A DNA stretch of 64,000 bases from Eubacteriales bacterium (GCA_030539335.1 JAUNSG010000006.1:62001-126000), one strand, 5' to 3'; positions 40,956 to 51,459 are shown, counted from the first letter of the stretch. The notes: generated by a model not told the origin, from the letters alone. Numbers and translations are program-made.

Positions 40956-42410
40956 ATGTCCAAAAAGCAAATGAAAAAGAAAAAAAATGCAGGGACAGCA
41001 AAAATGAAACAAAACGCGGGAACACAACCAGTGTTCCTGTTCGTTTTATTCCAGATAGTTGCGTTCCTCACGGTATACAGTATGGGGCGCGGTACAGCCT
41101 ATCTCTATATGCTGGCACCGCTCGCCGTCATTGTATTCGGTGGCTGGATCCTCGTCTATCTGATCCATGCGGAGACCGCATTTTTCCTGAACGCCGCCCT
41201 GCTCCTGACCTTCGGCACGATGATCCAATGTATGCTCATGTCCGAAGATGTCATTCCGAAAACGCTGATGATGCATTACATCGCCGCAGCGGTTGTCGGT
41301 GTCATCGCCGGCTTCCTGTACAAACGTCTGCCGATCATTGCCTCTGCACGGGGCACGATGTTCTTCCTGATCATCTCCGTGCTGTTTTACGTTCTGACCC
41401 TTCTGCTCGGCGCGGCTGCCGGCGACGGCGTTACCAACTGGCTCTCCGTCGGCTCGTTTACCTTCCAGCCGTCCGAGTTCAACAAGGGCATTTACGTCCT
41501 GATCCTCGCGGGCCTGTTGTGTACGAAGGAAAATCCAGGACGGAAGCGTATTTCGGTGGCTCTGCTCATCACCCTGATTAATCTCGGTTTTCTCGGTATG
41601 CAGGGTGAGTTTGGTACGTTCCTTCTGATCCTCTGCACGTTCCTGTGCATGGTTTTCCTGTTCGTACCGGATATCCGTGTGTTCGGCGGAATCTTCGCCT
41701 TCCTGGCCGGCTGCTGTGCCGCCGTGGTCGGACTGTGTGCGCTCTTCCTCCGTGTGACCGGCGGAGAGAGTAACATCGGTTTCCTCGCTTTCGGCCTGCG
41801 CCAGATTCACAAAATCCAAAACCGTTTTATCTATTGGCTCGATCCGACCAGCGATGCGCAGGGCGGAGGCTATCAGATTTTGCAGGCGCGCAAAGCGCTA
41901 CTGAATTCCAACCTGTTCGGCAGTGAGACAACCACCTCACTCATCAATCCGACCAACGATATGGTATTCCCGGCGCTGACCGAGCGCTGTGGCCTGCTCA
42001 TCGCATTGACCGTCTGCCTGCTGTTCGGACTTCTGCTGATCCGCGGCACACGCGTTTATTTCAACTGCACCGACCGGTATCATCAGGCTGTTGCCGCTGG
42101 ACTGACGATCCAGTTGATCCTTCAGGCTTTCATTATCATCGGCGGCTCGATTGGCCTGCTGCCGCTCACCGGTATTACCCTGCCGCTGATTTCCCGCGGC
42201 GGCTCATCTCTGATGTCAACATTCGTTTTTCTGGCGGTGATCCTTGTGATTTCCTCCGGAAATCTCTGGGACGGAAGGAGGGACTATTCCGACTATGCAC
42301 TTAAGCTTCAAAAAAAGAGTTCAATGCATTCTGAGCGCTTGTCTGCTCTGCGCCATCGCTTTGGGCGTCGGCCTTCTGTGGACGACGCTGGGGAATCCGG
42401 AGAGTCGTAA
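40956..42410 (+). CDS. SEDS-family peptidoglycan polymerase (FtsW/RodA/SpoVE)
   Basis: The 484-residue glycosyltransferase with about ten transmembrane helices is a second SEDS protein besides the dcw FtsW. Motifs are FQPSEFNKGIYVLIL, the N-P-T-N-D-M-V-F-P-A segment with its Glu-Arg (LTERCGLL), and PLTGITLPLISRGGSS. The N-terminus is Lys-rich (SKKQMKKKKNAGTAK). GGAGG is 6 nt from the ATG. It begins 7 nt after the FHA gene and its last 116 nt are shared with the PBP gene, so its basic C-terminal tail (about 38 residues) is encoded by sequence that also encodes the PBP membrane anchor. Confidence 0.93.
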   Translation: MSKKQMKKKKNAGTAKMKQNAGTQPVFLFVLFQIVAFLTVYSMGRGTAYLYMLAPLAVIVFGGWILVYLIHAETAFFLNAALLLTFGTMIQCMLMSEDVIPKTLMMHYIAAAVVGVIAGFLYKRLPIIASARGTMFFLIISVLFYVLTLLLGAAAGDGVTNWLSVGSFTFQPSEFNKGIYVLILAGLLCTKENPGRKRISVALLITLINLGFLGMQGEFGTFLLILCTFLCMVFLFVPDIRVFGGIFAFLAGCCAAVVGLCALFLRVTGGESNIGFLAFGLRQIHKIQNRFIYWLDPTSDAQGGGYQILQARKALLNSNLFGSETTTSLINPTNDMVFPALTERCGLLIALTVCLLFGLLLIRGTRVYFNCTDRYHQAVAAGLTIQLILQAFIIIGGSIGLLPLTGITLPLISRGGSSLMSTFVFLAVILVISSGNLWDGRRDYSDYALKLQKKSSMHSERLSALRHRFGRRPSVDDAGESGES

Positions 42411-43686
42411 GGAAGCGGCAGCGGAAACCGCTCAGCGAACCTACAAACGCGGTACGATCTATGACCGCGACGGCAATCGGCTGAACTATTCCAAAAAGGT
42501 CGGCGGAAAGCGGTATTACCGCGGCGGCCGCGCCTATTCCACACTGACCGGCTTTTTCTCCCAGACCTATGGCTCAATGGGGATTGAGAAGACCTTCAAT
42601 ACCGATCTGGTCTCCTATCGCAGCGTGACCGGCAAGAAAGAGGGCTGCAGCATTGAGCTGACGACCAGCACCGCCCTGCAGCAGGCCGCATACAATGCGA
42701 TCTCGGATATTCCGGACGGCGCCGCCGTTGTGCTGGATGTCAAGACCGGCGAGATCCTGGCAATGGCTTCTACCCCGACCTATGATCCGGAAACCGTCGA
42801 CAGCACCTGGGATGATTTGTGTGAAATCGACGGCCTGTTCCTGCCAAATGCCTACAAGAACACCTTTGCACCGGGTTCTGACTTTAAGATCATCACGGCC
42901 TGTGCCGTCATTGACAACGGTGTGGATGGCGAAACGGTAGAGGACAATGGCTATATGACCTTTAAAAACGGTCAGACCATTACCAACTACAACGGCAACG
43001 CCTACGGCACACTGGATCTGGACGATGCGATCAAGTTTTCTTCCAATGTCTACTTCATGCAGAAGGGTCTGGATATGGGCGGCGACGCGCTGGAGAAGAG
43101 CATCCGCAAGTTCTTGATCGGTGACAGCATCGAGCTGGACTTTACCACATTGAAATCCACACTGAATTTCGAAGATTATTCGGATCAGGTGGTCGCTTCC
43201 ATCGCGTTCGGACAGGGTCAGACGGAAGTCTCCCCGCTTCAGATGGCAATGGCCGCACAGGCGATCGCCAATGACGGCGTGATGCTCAAGCCCTATCTGA
43301 TCCAGAACATCCGCACACCGAGCGGTTCGGTGAAGTCCGAGGGAGAAACCGAAATCCTGAGCGATTCGGTCACCTCCAAGGAAACCGCAGACCGCGTCAC
43401 GAGTGCAATGACGTTGGCAGCCGAGCGCTACGGCTTTGGCTACATCGGCCCGGAGGGCTGGGATGTCGCGGCAAAGACCGGCACGGCGGAAACTGGAAAG
43501 AGCTACAACGGCTGGGTCGTTTCGTTTGCCCCGTCGGAGGATCCGAAATACGTCGTCGTCGTCATGGCGGCCAACCAGGAGGAAGACGGTATTTACTACA
43601 AATACGCCGTCGATCAGATCTATGACGCTCTGGCGGACTATGACCAGCTTCGGGATTATTCCAGCGATTCAGAGGATTCCGATTAA
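42295..43686 (+). CDS. Class B penicillin-binding protein (PbpA/PBP2-like)
   Basis: This transpeptidase is presumably paired with the SEDS protein encoded just upstream. The 463 residues have one transmembrane helix (about 9-31), a short pedestal beginning RGTIYDRDGNRL, and the penicillin-binding domain with Ser195-D-F-Lys198, Ser249-Ser-Asn251 and Lys394-Thr-Gly. There are no PASTA domains, unlike the dcw PBP. The short pedestal resembles actinobacterial PbpA. The ATG at 42295 follows GGAGGG at an unusually long 12-13 nt; no later in-frame start would keep the membrane anchor, so the 116-nt overlap appears real. Confidence 0.92.
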   Translation: MHLSFKKRVQCILSACLLCAIALGVGLLWTTLGNPESRKEAAAETAQRTYKRGTIYDRDGNRLNYSKKVGGKRYYRGGRAYSTLTGFFSQTYGSMGIEKTFNTDLVSYRSVTGKKEGCSIELTTSTALQQAAYNAISDIPDGAAVVLDVKTGEILAMASTPTYDPETVDSTWDDLCEIDGLFLPNAYKNTFAPGSDFKIITACAVIDNGVDGETVEDNGYMTFKNGQTITNYNGNAYGTLDLDDAIKFSSNVYFMQKGLDMGGDALEKSIRKFLIGDSIELDFTTLKSTLNFEDYSDQVVASIAFGQGQTEVSPLQMAMAAQAIANDGVMLKPYLIQNIRTPSGSVKSEGETEILSDSVTSKETADRVTSAMTLAAERYGFGYIGPEGWDVAAKTGTAETGKSYNGWVVSFAPSEDPKYVVVVMAANQEEDGIYYKYAVDQIYDALADYDQLRDYSSDSEDSD

Positions 43687-43709
43687 CCATAAATACAAGA
43701 AGAAAAACA

Positions 43710-43746
43710 GCCTGTTGAGTGACTCAACAGGCCGTTTTGTTTTTTG
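43710..43746 (+). terminator. Intrinsic terminator of the FHA-SEDS-PBP operon
   Basis: A perfect 10-bp stem GCCTGTTGAG/CTCAACAGGC with a 3-nt loop (43710-43732) is followed by a T-rich tract (43734-43745). Confidence 0.9.
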
Positions 43747-43802
43747 GGGACAATCGTTCCGCCCGAACCGCTGTTCCAGCCGGACTGTCCTCCGGTACCA
43801 AC

Positions 43803-43967
43803 TTACGCGAGCTTAAAGGACTCACAATCCGTGCATTTGGTTTCGGTCGGGTTCATCTCGTGGGTGCCAACCTGGATGCTGTCCAGAGCGCAATAGTTGC
43901 CCTCCGAGCAATGGTTTGCACACTGGCTTACACTACAGCGAATCGACTTGTTAGCATGACATTTCAT
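43803..43967 (-). CDS. DUF1540 Cys-rich small protein
   Basis: The 54 residues match the DUF1540 pattern: an N-terminal I-R-C-x-V-x-x-C-x-x-N/H, then C-x-x-x-x-Y-C-x-x-x-x-I-Q-V and a final T-x-C-x-x-C-x-x-F. There are seven Cys in all, probably binding a metal. Such proteins are common in spore-forming Clostridia and have no established function. GGAGG lies 9 nt before the ATG at 43967. Its 5' flank contains a large imperfect inverted repeat. Confidence 0.88.
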   Translation of the reverse strand: MKCHANKSIRCSVSQCANHCSEGNYCALDSIQVGTHEMNPTETKCTDCESFKLA

Positions 43968-43992
43968 AAGAAAAGTCCTCCTTTTGCGTTTT

Positions 43993-44046
43993 ACACAGCA
44001 AACACAAAAGATCATCCCGCAGACGATCGTTTTCTGCTTGCTGTGT
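43993..44046. repeat. Large imperfect inverted repeat between the amidase and DUF1540 genes
   Basis: Arms at 43993-44013 and 44025-44046 pair over about 21 positions with two mismatches and one bulge, around an 11-nt loop. No T run follows on either strand, so it is not a standard terminator. It could act as a structured leader of the DUF1540 mRNA or as a factor-dependent terminator for the amidase gene. Confidence 0.6.
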
Positions 44047-44078
44047 TTCGTCCTTAGTATGGACGCCGGGTTCCACTT

Positions 44079-44795
44079 TTATTCCGATGTCACCAACTGA
44101 TTTTGCCGGTCATACAGCGCCTGCTCTACCATAGTTCGGAATTCCTCCCATCGGTTTTCCGTAATCAGGGTATGCGGGCAGATTTTCCCAGAAAAGTCCT
44201 GATGCTTTTTCACATCGTCCACCGTCAAATCGTATTTGTCCAGCAGATAGGCCACCAACACGGCGGCATTGTGTAGGGTCTGGTTAAAATCGCTCCCCTC
44301 ATTCACACACAGCTCAATGCCAATTCCATTGCGGTTTCCACCTTCCCGGCGGATGTTATCCCCTGCATGAAACGCGGTTTCCTTATCCGGAATGTGATGA
44401 TATACCTCGGTTTCATCCACCGTATAATGCCACGAAAGCGAATGATTCTTCGCGTATGTATGAAGATATTCGTCGTGCGCCTGCGCGGTTGCATTGGGCT
44501 CTGTGTTGTCCGTCTCATGGATCGTGATATAATGAATTTCGCGTTCTTTTCCGGTGCGTCCCTGATAGCCGATGGGAAGAAAATTCGTCGTTATCTTTAA
44601 ATTTTCGATCTCTGTCGGGCAATCCGACTCGATCTCCTCAGTATCGGTATCATAGATCCCCTGGATATAAACCGCCTGATAGACACAGTACGCCGCGAAA
44701 ACCGAGAGCGCCGCAGCAAGAACCAGCCAGGCCAGTGCGCCTTTTGTCTGTTTTTTCTTTCTCCTGCCCCGACGGCGCCGTTGCTTGCGAGCCAT
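44079..44795 (-). CDS. N-acetylmuramoyl-L-alanine amidase, Amidase_2 type
   Basis: The enzyme cleaves the bond between MurNAc and L-Ala in peptidoglycan. The 238 residues have a strongly basic N-terminus (ARKQRRRRGRRKKKQ), one transmembrane helix (about 21-43) that orients the enzyme outward, and a zinc amidase domain. That domain has I-T-I-H-E-T-D-N, W-H-Y-T-V-D-E-T-E-V-Y-H-H, AFHAGDN and late K-H-Q-D-F-S-G-K-x-C-P-H, matching the T7-lysozyme-like zinc ligands and catalytic Lys. The ATG at 44795 follows GGTGGGGG. Confidence 0.92.
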   Translation of the reverse strand: MARKQRRRRGRRKKKQTKGALAWLVLAAALSVFAAYCVYQAVYIQGIYDTDTEEIESDCPTEIENLKITTNFLPIGYQGRTGKEREIHYITIHETDNTEPNATAQAHDEYLHTYAKNHSLSWHYTVDETEVYHHIPDKETAFHAGDNIRREGGNRNGIGIELCVNEGSDFNQTLHNAAVLVAYLLDKYDLTVDDVKKHQDFSGKICPHTLITENRWEEFRTMVEQALYDRQNQLVTSE

Positions 44796-44960
44796 GCTTC
44801 CCCCACCTTCCCGTTTGCCGAGTTTCTTTCTGGTCTCTATTGTAATATAAATTTCACGTTTTGACATCCCCCGACAAAGGAATTTCTTTTTCGCGCCCCA
44901 TTCCACCCGGTGTTTTCCCTACAGTATATTTCTCTGCCGCCTTTTTATACGTTGTCCCGA

Positions 44961-44996
44961 CAAACCAAAATGGCTGCCGGACGGGCAGCCATTTTG
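44961..44996 (-). terminator. Terminator of the sucrose operon
   Basis: A perfect 14-bp stem (44965-44978 with 44983-44996) lies 35 nt past the scrK stop. On the minus strand TTTG follows, a short T tract, but the stem is very stable. Confidence 0.65.
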
Positions 44997-45030
44997 GGTA
45001 GGATGTTTCTCGAAAGATAAAAAAGATGGT

Positions 45031-45993
45031 TTATCCGTAGACCTGCTTCATTTCCTGCATGTCCGCCATAACTGCGCCTTTCTTTCCGATGGTCAGCGCC
45101 GCATAGCGGGACGAGAAACGAATCATCTCCTGAAGCTCCGCTTCCGTCAGCTCATCCAGCTTTTCCAGTGTGCACGACTTCTGCACCAGCTGGAACAGGA
45201 ACGATCCGGCAAACGAGTCGCCCGCTCCGGTCGTATCCACAATGTGTTCCACCGAAATGGCCGGAATATGCGCCATCGCACCGCGCGTATACACACTGGA
45301 ACCGGCGCCGCCCTTGGTCAGAATCAGCATGCGGCAGGGACCGGACAGGAGCTTTTCTGCCGCCTCCGCCTCATCCGCACAGCCGGTGACAAACTCCAGC
45401 TCGTCATCCGACAGCTTGATTACATCGGCCATCGGCAAAAATTCACGGATGGTCTTCTGACACGCCGCCGGCGAATCCCACAGCGGCAGGCGGACATTCG
45501 GATCAAAGCTGACGATGACCCCTTTCTGCCGCGCCAGCTCGATCAACCGCTCATGCGCCTTACGCACCGGCCAATCCACCAGATCGACCGAACAGAAGTG
45601 CAGGATTCCGGCGTCCGCCAACATGTCCTCCGTAATCTGCTTCGGGGAGAGAAACAGATCGGCACTCGGATTGCGGAAGAAGGAAAACTCACGGTTTCCG
45701 GTTGCATCCAGCGAGACAAAGGCCAGACCGGTGTTCGCCTTCTTTGTTTTAAACACATAGGTCGTGTCCACACCATTGGTCTTGAGTACGTCAATGATGT
45801 GTTCTCCAAAGGCATCGTCGCCAACCTGTGACACCATCACGCCGCGTCCGCCCAAACGGCTGACCGCCGCCGCAACATTCGCCGGTGCACCGCCTGCCAC
45901 GCGTTCAAAATGGGTGACCTCACGCAGGGCACAGCCCCGCTCTCCCGGTACAAAATCAATCAGCAGCTCACCGATTGCAACCACTCTTTTCAT
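45031..45993 (-). CDS. scrK: Fructokinase (PfkB family)
   Basis: ScrK phosphorylates the fructose released from sucrose-6-phosphate, feeding glycolysis. The 320-residue ribokinase-fold enzyme has the N-terminal G-E-L-L-I-D-F, the RVAGGAPANVAAAVSRLGG motif, and the C-terminal signature D-T-T-G-A-G-D-S-F-A-G with the catalytic Asp. GGAGG precedes the ATG. It is the third gene of scrA-scrB-scrK, 22 nt after scrB. Confidence 0.93.
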   Translation of the reverse strand: MKRVVAIGELLIDFVPGERGCALREVTHFERVAGGAPANVAAAVSRLGGRGVMVSQVGDDAFGEHIIDVLKTNGVDTTYVFKTKKANTGLAFVSLDATGNREFSFFRNPSADLFLSPKQITEDMLADAGILHFCSVDLVDWPVRKAHERLIELARQKGVIVSFDPNVRLPLWDSPAACQKTIREFLPMADVIKLSDDELEFVTGCADEAEAAEKLLSGPCRMLILTKGGAGSSVYTRGAMAHIPAISVEHIVDTTGAGDSFAGSFLFQLVQKSCTLEKLDELTEAELQEMIRFSSRYAALTIGKKGAVMADMQEMKQVYG

Positions 45994-46015
45994 TGTGTCT
46001 TCCTCCTTTTGTATG

Positions 46016-47446
46016 TTACGCCCATTGAAATGTCATGGGACGCATATCATAAAGCTGAACGGCGCCCTGTCCGTCAATAGCCAGGGTATCGGCCTTCGTC
46101 GGATAGTACCGTGTGCTCATCGTCTGTTCCCCGCCGTTGACAAACAGCTCCAGCGATGTCGTATCGATCAGCAGTCGCAGATGGATCAGCCGATCCAGCG
46201 GAAGCACACGCTGGGTACGTCCATAGCCTGCGTTTTCACTGAGTGTCAGTGTCAGCAAACCATCGTCCCAGTGGATGACGGCATCGTCCTTCCCGATGGA
46301 AAGATGCAGGGAATCGCCGGTGTTGTCCAGCAGGAGGTCCGTCCCCTCGCCCAGCGCAAGCTGGGTGTGACCGGAGAGGGTTTCGGTTCTGCCGTTTTCG
46401 CGCAGCTCTTCCAGCTCCCGCACCGGAGCGGCAAACACCTTCCCTTCCTTCCAGTGAAGCTCCCGCGGCACGCTCATGCAATGTTGCCATCCGGACTGCT
46501 CTGCCGTCGGGTTGGTGTATGCCGCATCCGGCATTCCCATCCAGCCGATCACAATCCGCCGTCCATCCGGTGCGACAAACGTCTGTGGGGCATAATAGTC
46601 AAATCCGACATCGGATTCCACATAATCCCCCAACGTATACGCTCCGCGGAAATCCCCATACAGCGGGAAGTATCCACAGGAATAGACGTTTTGATATTTG
46701 CAGCCGTCCTGTTCCAATCCCTGTGGCGACAGGGAGAGAATCCACTGCCCGTCCACACAGAACAAATCAGGGCACTCCCACATATAGCCGAAGACATCCG
46801 GGGTGGTGATGGTATTGCACAGCGACCAGTGCAGCCGGTCCCTGGATGCATAGACCAGCAGTTCTCCGCGGTCGCGCTTGGTACGGGCGCCCAGTACCAT
46901 ATAATAGGTGTCCTCCTGCTTCCATACCTTCGGGTCACGCACATGGCAGCTTACATCCGCCGGATAATCTTTGTTCTCCATCAGCAGCATTTTGCTTTCG
47001 ATGTGGACGCCATCGCGGGTGATGCCAAGCGCCAAATTGTGGCCGCGGCCTTCGTAGACATAGTCATAGTCGCCGGCATACTTGACGTTTCCGGTATAGT
47101 AGAGATACAATGCATCGTCCTCAGCCAGGGCGGAGCCGGAATAGACTCCGTGAATATCCCATGGCTGATCCGGACACATGGCGACCGGTTCCTGTTTCCA
47201 GTTCCGCAGATCCGGGCTGCTCCAATGTCCCCAGAACTTGACACCGCCCGTCGGATCAAACGGTCCGTACTGATAAAAAACGTGGTAGTTTCCCTGATAC
47301 CAACACAGACCATTCGGGTCATTCAGCCAGCCGACCGGCGGCATGAGATGAAACCGCAGCCGCGTCTGGTCGTCTTTTCTCTGTGCCCGCCCCCGCTCTT
47401 CGACGAGGGGGACGAGCCGATTCAAATCTCTGTGCAATGCATTCAT
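46016..47446 (-). CDS. scrB: Sucrose-6-phosphate hydrolase (GH32)
   Basis: ScrB hydrolyses sucrose-6-phosphate to glucose-6-phosphate and fructose. The 476 residues form a GH32 five-bladed propeller with the nucleophile motif W-L-N-D-P-N-G, F-Y-Q-Y, the transition-state R-D-P-K and the acid/base E-C-P-D-L-F, followed by a C-terminal beta-sandwich (from about residue 330). No signal peptide is present, as expected for a cytoplasmic enzyme acting on the phosphorylated sugar. Confidence 0.95.
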   Translation of the reverse strand: MNALHRDLNRLVPLVEERGRAQRKDDQTRLRFHLMPPVGWLNDPNGLCWYQGNYHVFYQYGPFDPTGGVKFWGHWSSPDLRNWKQEPVAMCPDQPWDIHGVYSGSALAEDDALYLYYTGNVKYAGDYDYVYEGRGHNLALGITRDGVHIESKMLLMENKDYPADVSCHVRDPKVWKQEDTYYMVLGARTKRDRGELLVYASRDRLHWSLCNTITTPDVFGYMWECPDLFCVDGQWILSLSPQGLEQDGCKYQNVYSCGYFPLYGDFRGAYTLGDYVESDVGFDYYAPQTFVAPDGRRIVIGWMGMPDAAYTNPTAEQSGWQHCMSVPRELHWKEGKVFAAPVRELEELRENGRTETLSGHTQLALGEGTDLLLDNTGDSLHLSIGKDDAVIHWDDGLLTLTLSENAGYGRTQRVLPLDRLIHLRLLIDTTSLELFVNGGEQTMSTRYYPTKADTLAIDGQGAVQLYDMRPMTFQWA

Positions 47447-47461
47447 ATGGATTCCTCAATC

Positions 47462-49345
<1,884 letters not shown>

Positions 49346-49382
49346 TTAACCCTCCATACATAATATTTTTGTGAAACTATTT

Positions 49383-49417
49383 TGAAATTATTTCATTCAT
49401 TCGAATGAAACATTTCA
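49383..49417 (-). promoter_or_regulatory. Cluster of palindromic operator-like sites in the scrA leader
   Basis: Three overlapping or adjacent palindromes built on TGAAA/TTTCA halves occur: TGAAATTATTTCA (49383-49395), the perfect TTCATTCGAATGAA (49396-49409) and TGAAACATTTCA (49406-49417). They lie between the scrA -10 box and its start codon, the usual place for a repressor. The identity of the regulator is unknown. Confidence 0.6.
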
Positions 49418-49430
49418 TTTATTGATTCAC

Positions 49431-49459
49431 ATTATACTCACACCCACCCCAAATTTCAA
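49431..49459 (-). promoter_or_regulatory. Promoter of scrA-scrB-scrK
   Basis: On the minus strand TTGAAA (49454-49459) is 17 nt from a perfect TATAAT (49431-49436). The operator-like palindromes start about 14 nt downstream. Confidence 0.8.
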
Positions 49460-49558
49460 TGCACATTTTCTCCAATTTATTTGCAATTTTTTTGTATATA
49501 ATAGCAAGTCCCCACGCGAAACCCCACAATTTATTTCCAAAAATGGCGATTGGGATCG

Positions 49559-49575
49559 TGTAAAACCGTTTCACA
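49559..49575. promoter_or_regulatory. Near-palindrome resembling a LacI-family operator
   Basis: TGTAAAACCGTTTCACA is a 17-nt inverted repeat with one mismatched pair around a central C, in the middle of the scrA/CoA-transferase divergent region. It resembles LacI-family sites but does not match the CcpA cre spacing exactly. Confidence 0.35.
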
Positions 49576-49704
49576 TTTATATTCACAGCCTTTTTCACCC
49601 CTCAATGAATGGCATGTTGAAGAAGTGTTGATTTCCTTTTGTCACACGTTTCTTCCGATTCCCTCTTTATTCCAACTTTTCTTCTCCGATATGTTTTGAT
49701 CTGC

Positions 49705-49733
49705 TTGACGAATGTCGATTCCACTGCTACAAT
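49705..49733 (+). promoter_or_regulatory. Promoter of the butyryl-CoA:acetate CoA-transferase gene
   Basis: TTGACG (49705-49710) is 17 nt from TACAAT (49728-49733), giving a leader of about 75 nt before the ATG. Confidence 0.75.
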
Positions 49734-49814
49734 AGAGTTGTTATATTTTTGGCAATCAAACACAGGTTGACCGGAGCGCACAGGCCCCGGCACAAATGGG
49801 AGGTTTTGAAAAAT

Positions 49815-51155
49815 ATGGATTATCAGGCACAGTATCAGAGCAAGCTGACCACCGCCGAAAACGCCGTCAAGGGCATCAAGAGCGGCGACTGGATCGACTA
49901 TGGCTGGTGCACCGGCACTCCGGTTGCACTCGACAAGGCACTCGCGGCACGCGCCGATGAGCTGACCGATGTCAACATCCGCGGCGGTATCCTTCTGTGG
50001 GTTCCGGAAATCGCAAAGGTAGAAAATGCTCCTGCGCACTTCTCCTGGAATTCCTGGCATATGAGCGGCATCGAGCGCAAGATGATCGCACAGGGTATGG
50101 CCTATTATGCATCGATCCGCTATTCCGAGCTGCCGCGCTACTACCGCGATCACGTCATCCCGAACGATTACGTCCTCATTCAGGTCGCTCCGATGGATGA
50201 GCATGGTTACTTCAGCTTCGGCCCGAATGCGTCCCATCTGAAGGCAGTCTGCGAATCCAGCAAGCACGTCGTTGTCGAGGTCAACACCAACATGCCGCGC
50301 TGTCTCGGCGGCTTTGAGGATGCGGTTCACATCGATGATGTCGAGATGATCGTCGAAGGCGACAATCCGCCGCTCGGTCAGATGGGCGCCGCTGCCCCAA
50401 CCGAGGTGGACAACGCCGTGGCCAAGCTGATCGTGGAAGAAATCCCGAACGGCGCCTGCCTGCAGCTCGGTATCGGCGGTATGCCAAATGCCGTCGGTTC
50501 GCTGATCGCGCAGTCTGATCTGAAGGATCTGGGCGTACATACCGAAATGTATGTCGATGCTTTCGTCGACATCGCTCGCGCCGGCAAGCTGACCGGTGCC
50601 AAAAAGACCATTGACAAGGGCCGTCAGGCATTCGCGTTTGGCGCTGGCACCCAGAAGCTGTACGACTATGTCAACAACAACCCGGCCTGCATGAGCGCAC
50701 CAGTCAGCTACACAAACGATGCCCGTGTCATTGCGCAGCTGGATAACTTTATCTCCATCAACAATGCGGTCGACATCGACCTGTTCGGCCAGATCAATGC
50801 GGAATCTGCGGGTACAAAGCACATCAGCGGCGCCGGTGGTCAGCTCGATTTTGTCATGGGCGCTTACCTGTCCAATGGTGGCAAGAGTTTCGTGTGCCTG
50901 TCCTCTACCTTTACCACCAGGAGTGGAGAAATGAAGAGCCGTATTCGTCCGACCCTCGCCGAAGGTTCCATTGTTACCGATACCCGTGCGAATACACACT
51001 ATGTCGTCACGGAGTTCGGCAAGGTCTGCCTGAAGGGCATGTCCTCCTGGCAGCGTGCTGAGGCGCTGATCTCTATCGCCCATCCGGATTTCCGCGATCA
51101 GTTAATTTCCGACGCAGAAAAGCTGAAAATCTGGAGACAGAGCAACAAGCGCTAA
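49815..51155 (+). CDS. but: Butyryl-CoA:acetate CoA-transferase
   Basis: This enzyme moves CoA from butyryl-CoA to acetate, the last step of butyrate formation in many gut Clostridia. The 446 residues belong to the class I-like family with 4-hydroxybutyrate CoA-transferase. They carry the conserved blocks [12 protein letters not shown] and A-F-V-D-I-A-R-A-G that are used to target but genes, plus [28 protein letters not shown] (with the probable catalytic Glu) and [20 protein letters not shown]. The ATG at 49815 follows GGGAGG. It is a single-gene unit. Specificity for butyryl-CoA over related acyl-CoAs is inferred. Confidence 0.9.
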   Translation: MDYQAQYQSKLTTAENAVKGIKSGDWIDYGWCTGTPVALDKALAARADELTDVNIRGGILLWVPEIAKVENAPAHFSWNSWHMSGIERKMIAQGMAYYASIRYSELPRYYRDHVIPNDYVLIQVAPMDEHGYFSFGPNASHLKAVCESSKHVVVEVNTNMPRCLGGFEDAVHIDDVEMIVEGDNPPLGQMGAAAPTEVDNAVAKLIVEEIPNGACLQLGIGGMPNAVGSLIAQSDLKDLGVHTEMYVDAFVDIARAGKLTGAKKTIDKGRQAFAFGAGTQKLYDYVNNNPACMSAPVSYTNDARVIAQLDNFISINNAVDIDLFGQINAESAGTKHISGAGGQLDFVMGAYLSNGGKSFVCLSSTFTTRSGEMKSRIRPTLAEGSIVTDTRANTHYVVTEFGKVCLKGMSSWQRAEALISIAHPDFRDQLISDAEKLKIWRQSNKR

Positions 51156-51169
51156 ACCATCAAAAAAAT

Positions 51170-51197
51170 CCAGTGGGAGGCAGATGCCTCCCACTGG
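51170..51197 (+). terminator. Hairpin after the CoA-transferase gene
   Basis: A perfect 13-bp GC-rich stem (51170-51182 with 51185-51197) has a 2-nt loop, 15 nt after the stop codon. Only TTC follows, so it may protect the mRNA 3' end or pause polymerase ahead of the next hairpin. Confidence 0.55.
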
Positions 51198-51218
51198 TTC
51201 TATCGTATATAATACAAA

Positions 51219-51254
51219 AAACCGCTCTGCGCTACGCAAAGCGGTTTTTCTTTT
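51219..51254. terminator. Bidirectional intrinsic terminator
   Basis: AAACCGCT/AGCGGTTT (51219-51226 with 51240-51247) encloses a TGCG/CGCA stem with a 3-nt loop and one internal mismatch. TTTTTCTTTT follows on the plus strand and TTTTTTG on the minus strand, so it can end both the CoA-transferase mRNA and the opposing minus-strand transcript. Confidence 0.85.
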
Positions 51255-51430
51255 AAAGTACCGTCGTGCAATTGATGCCATCCGTTCTCTTTTCCCGATC
51301 TGAATACCGGAAGCCGAGAGAAAACATCGCGCAGTAAAACGTCCGTCAGCTCCGTCTCACCACTATTGTAACACACAGCAAGCTTTTCCCGTACCCGCTC
51401 CGTGCTTTCTCCCCAATACTTTATGTCCCT

Positions 51431-51459
51431 ATCATACTATAAGTTTCAAAAAAAGTCAA
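51431..51459 (-). promoter_or_regulatory. Promoter-like pair on the minus strand without an assigned gene
   Basis: TTGACT (51454-51459) is 17 nt from TATGAT (51431-51436). A transcript starting about 51424 would run roughly 200 nt to the bidirectional terminator at 51219-51247. Confidence 0.55.

Noticed and set aside
49602-51083. Minus-strand open frame of 493 codons
   Set aside because: Antisense of the CoA-transferase gene; composition is typical of a shadow frame and there is no ribosome-binding site.
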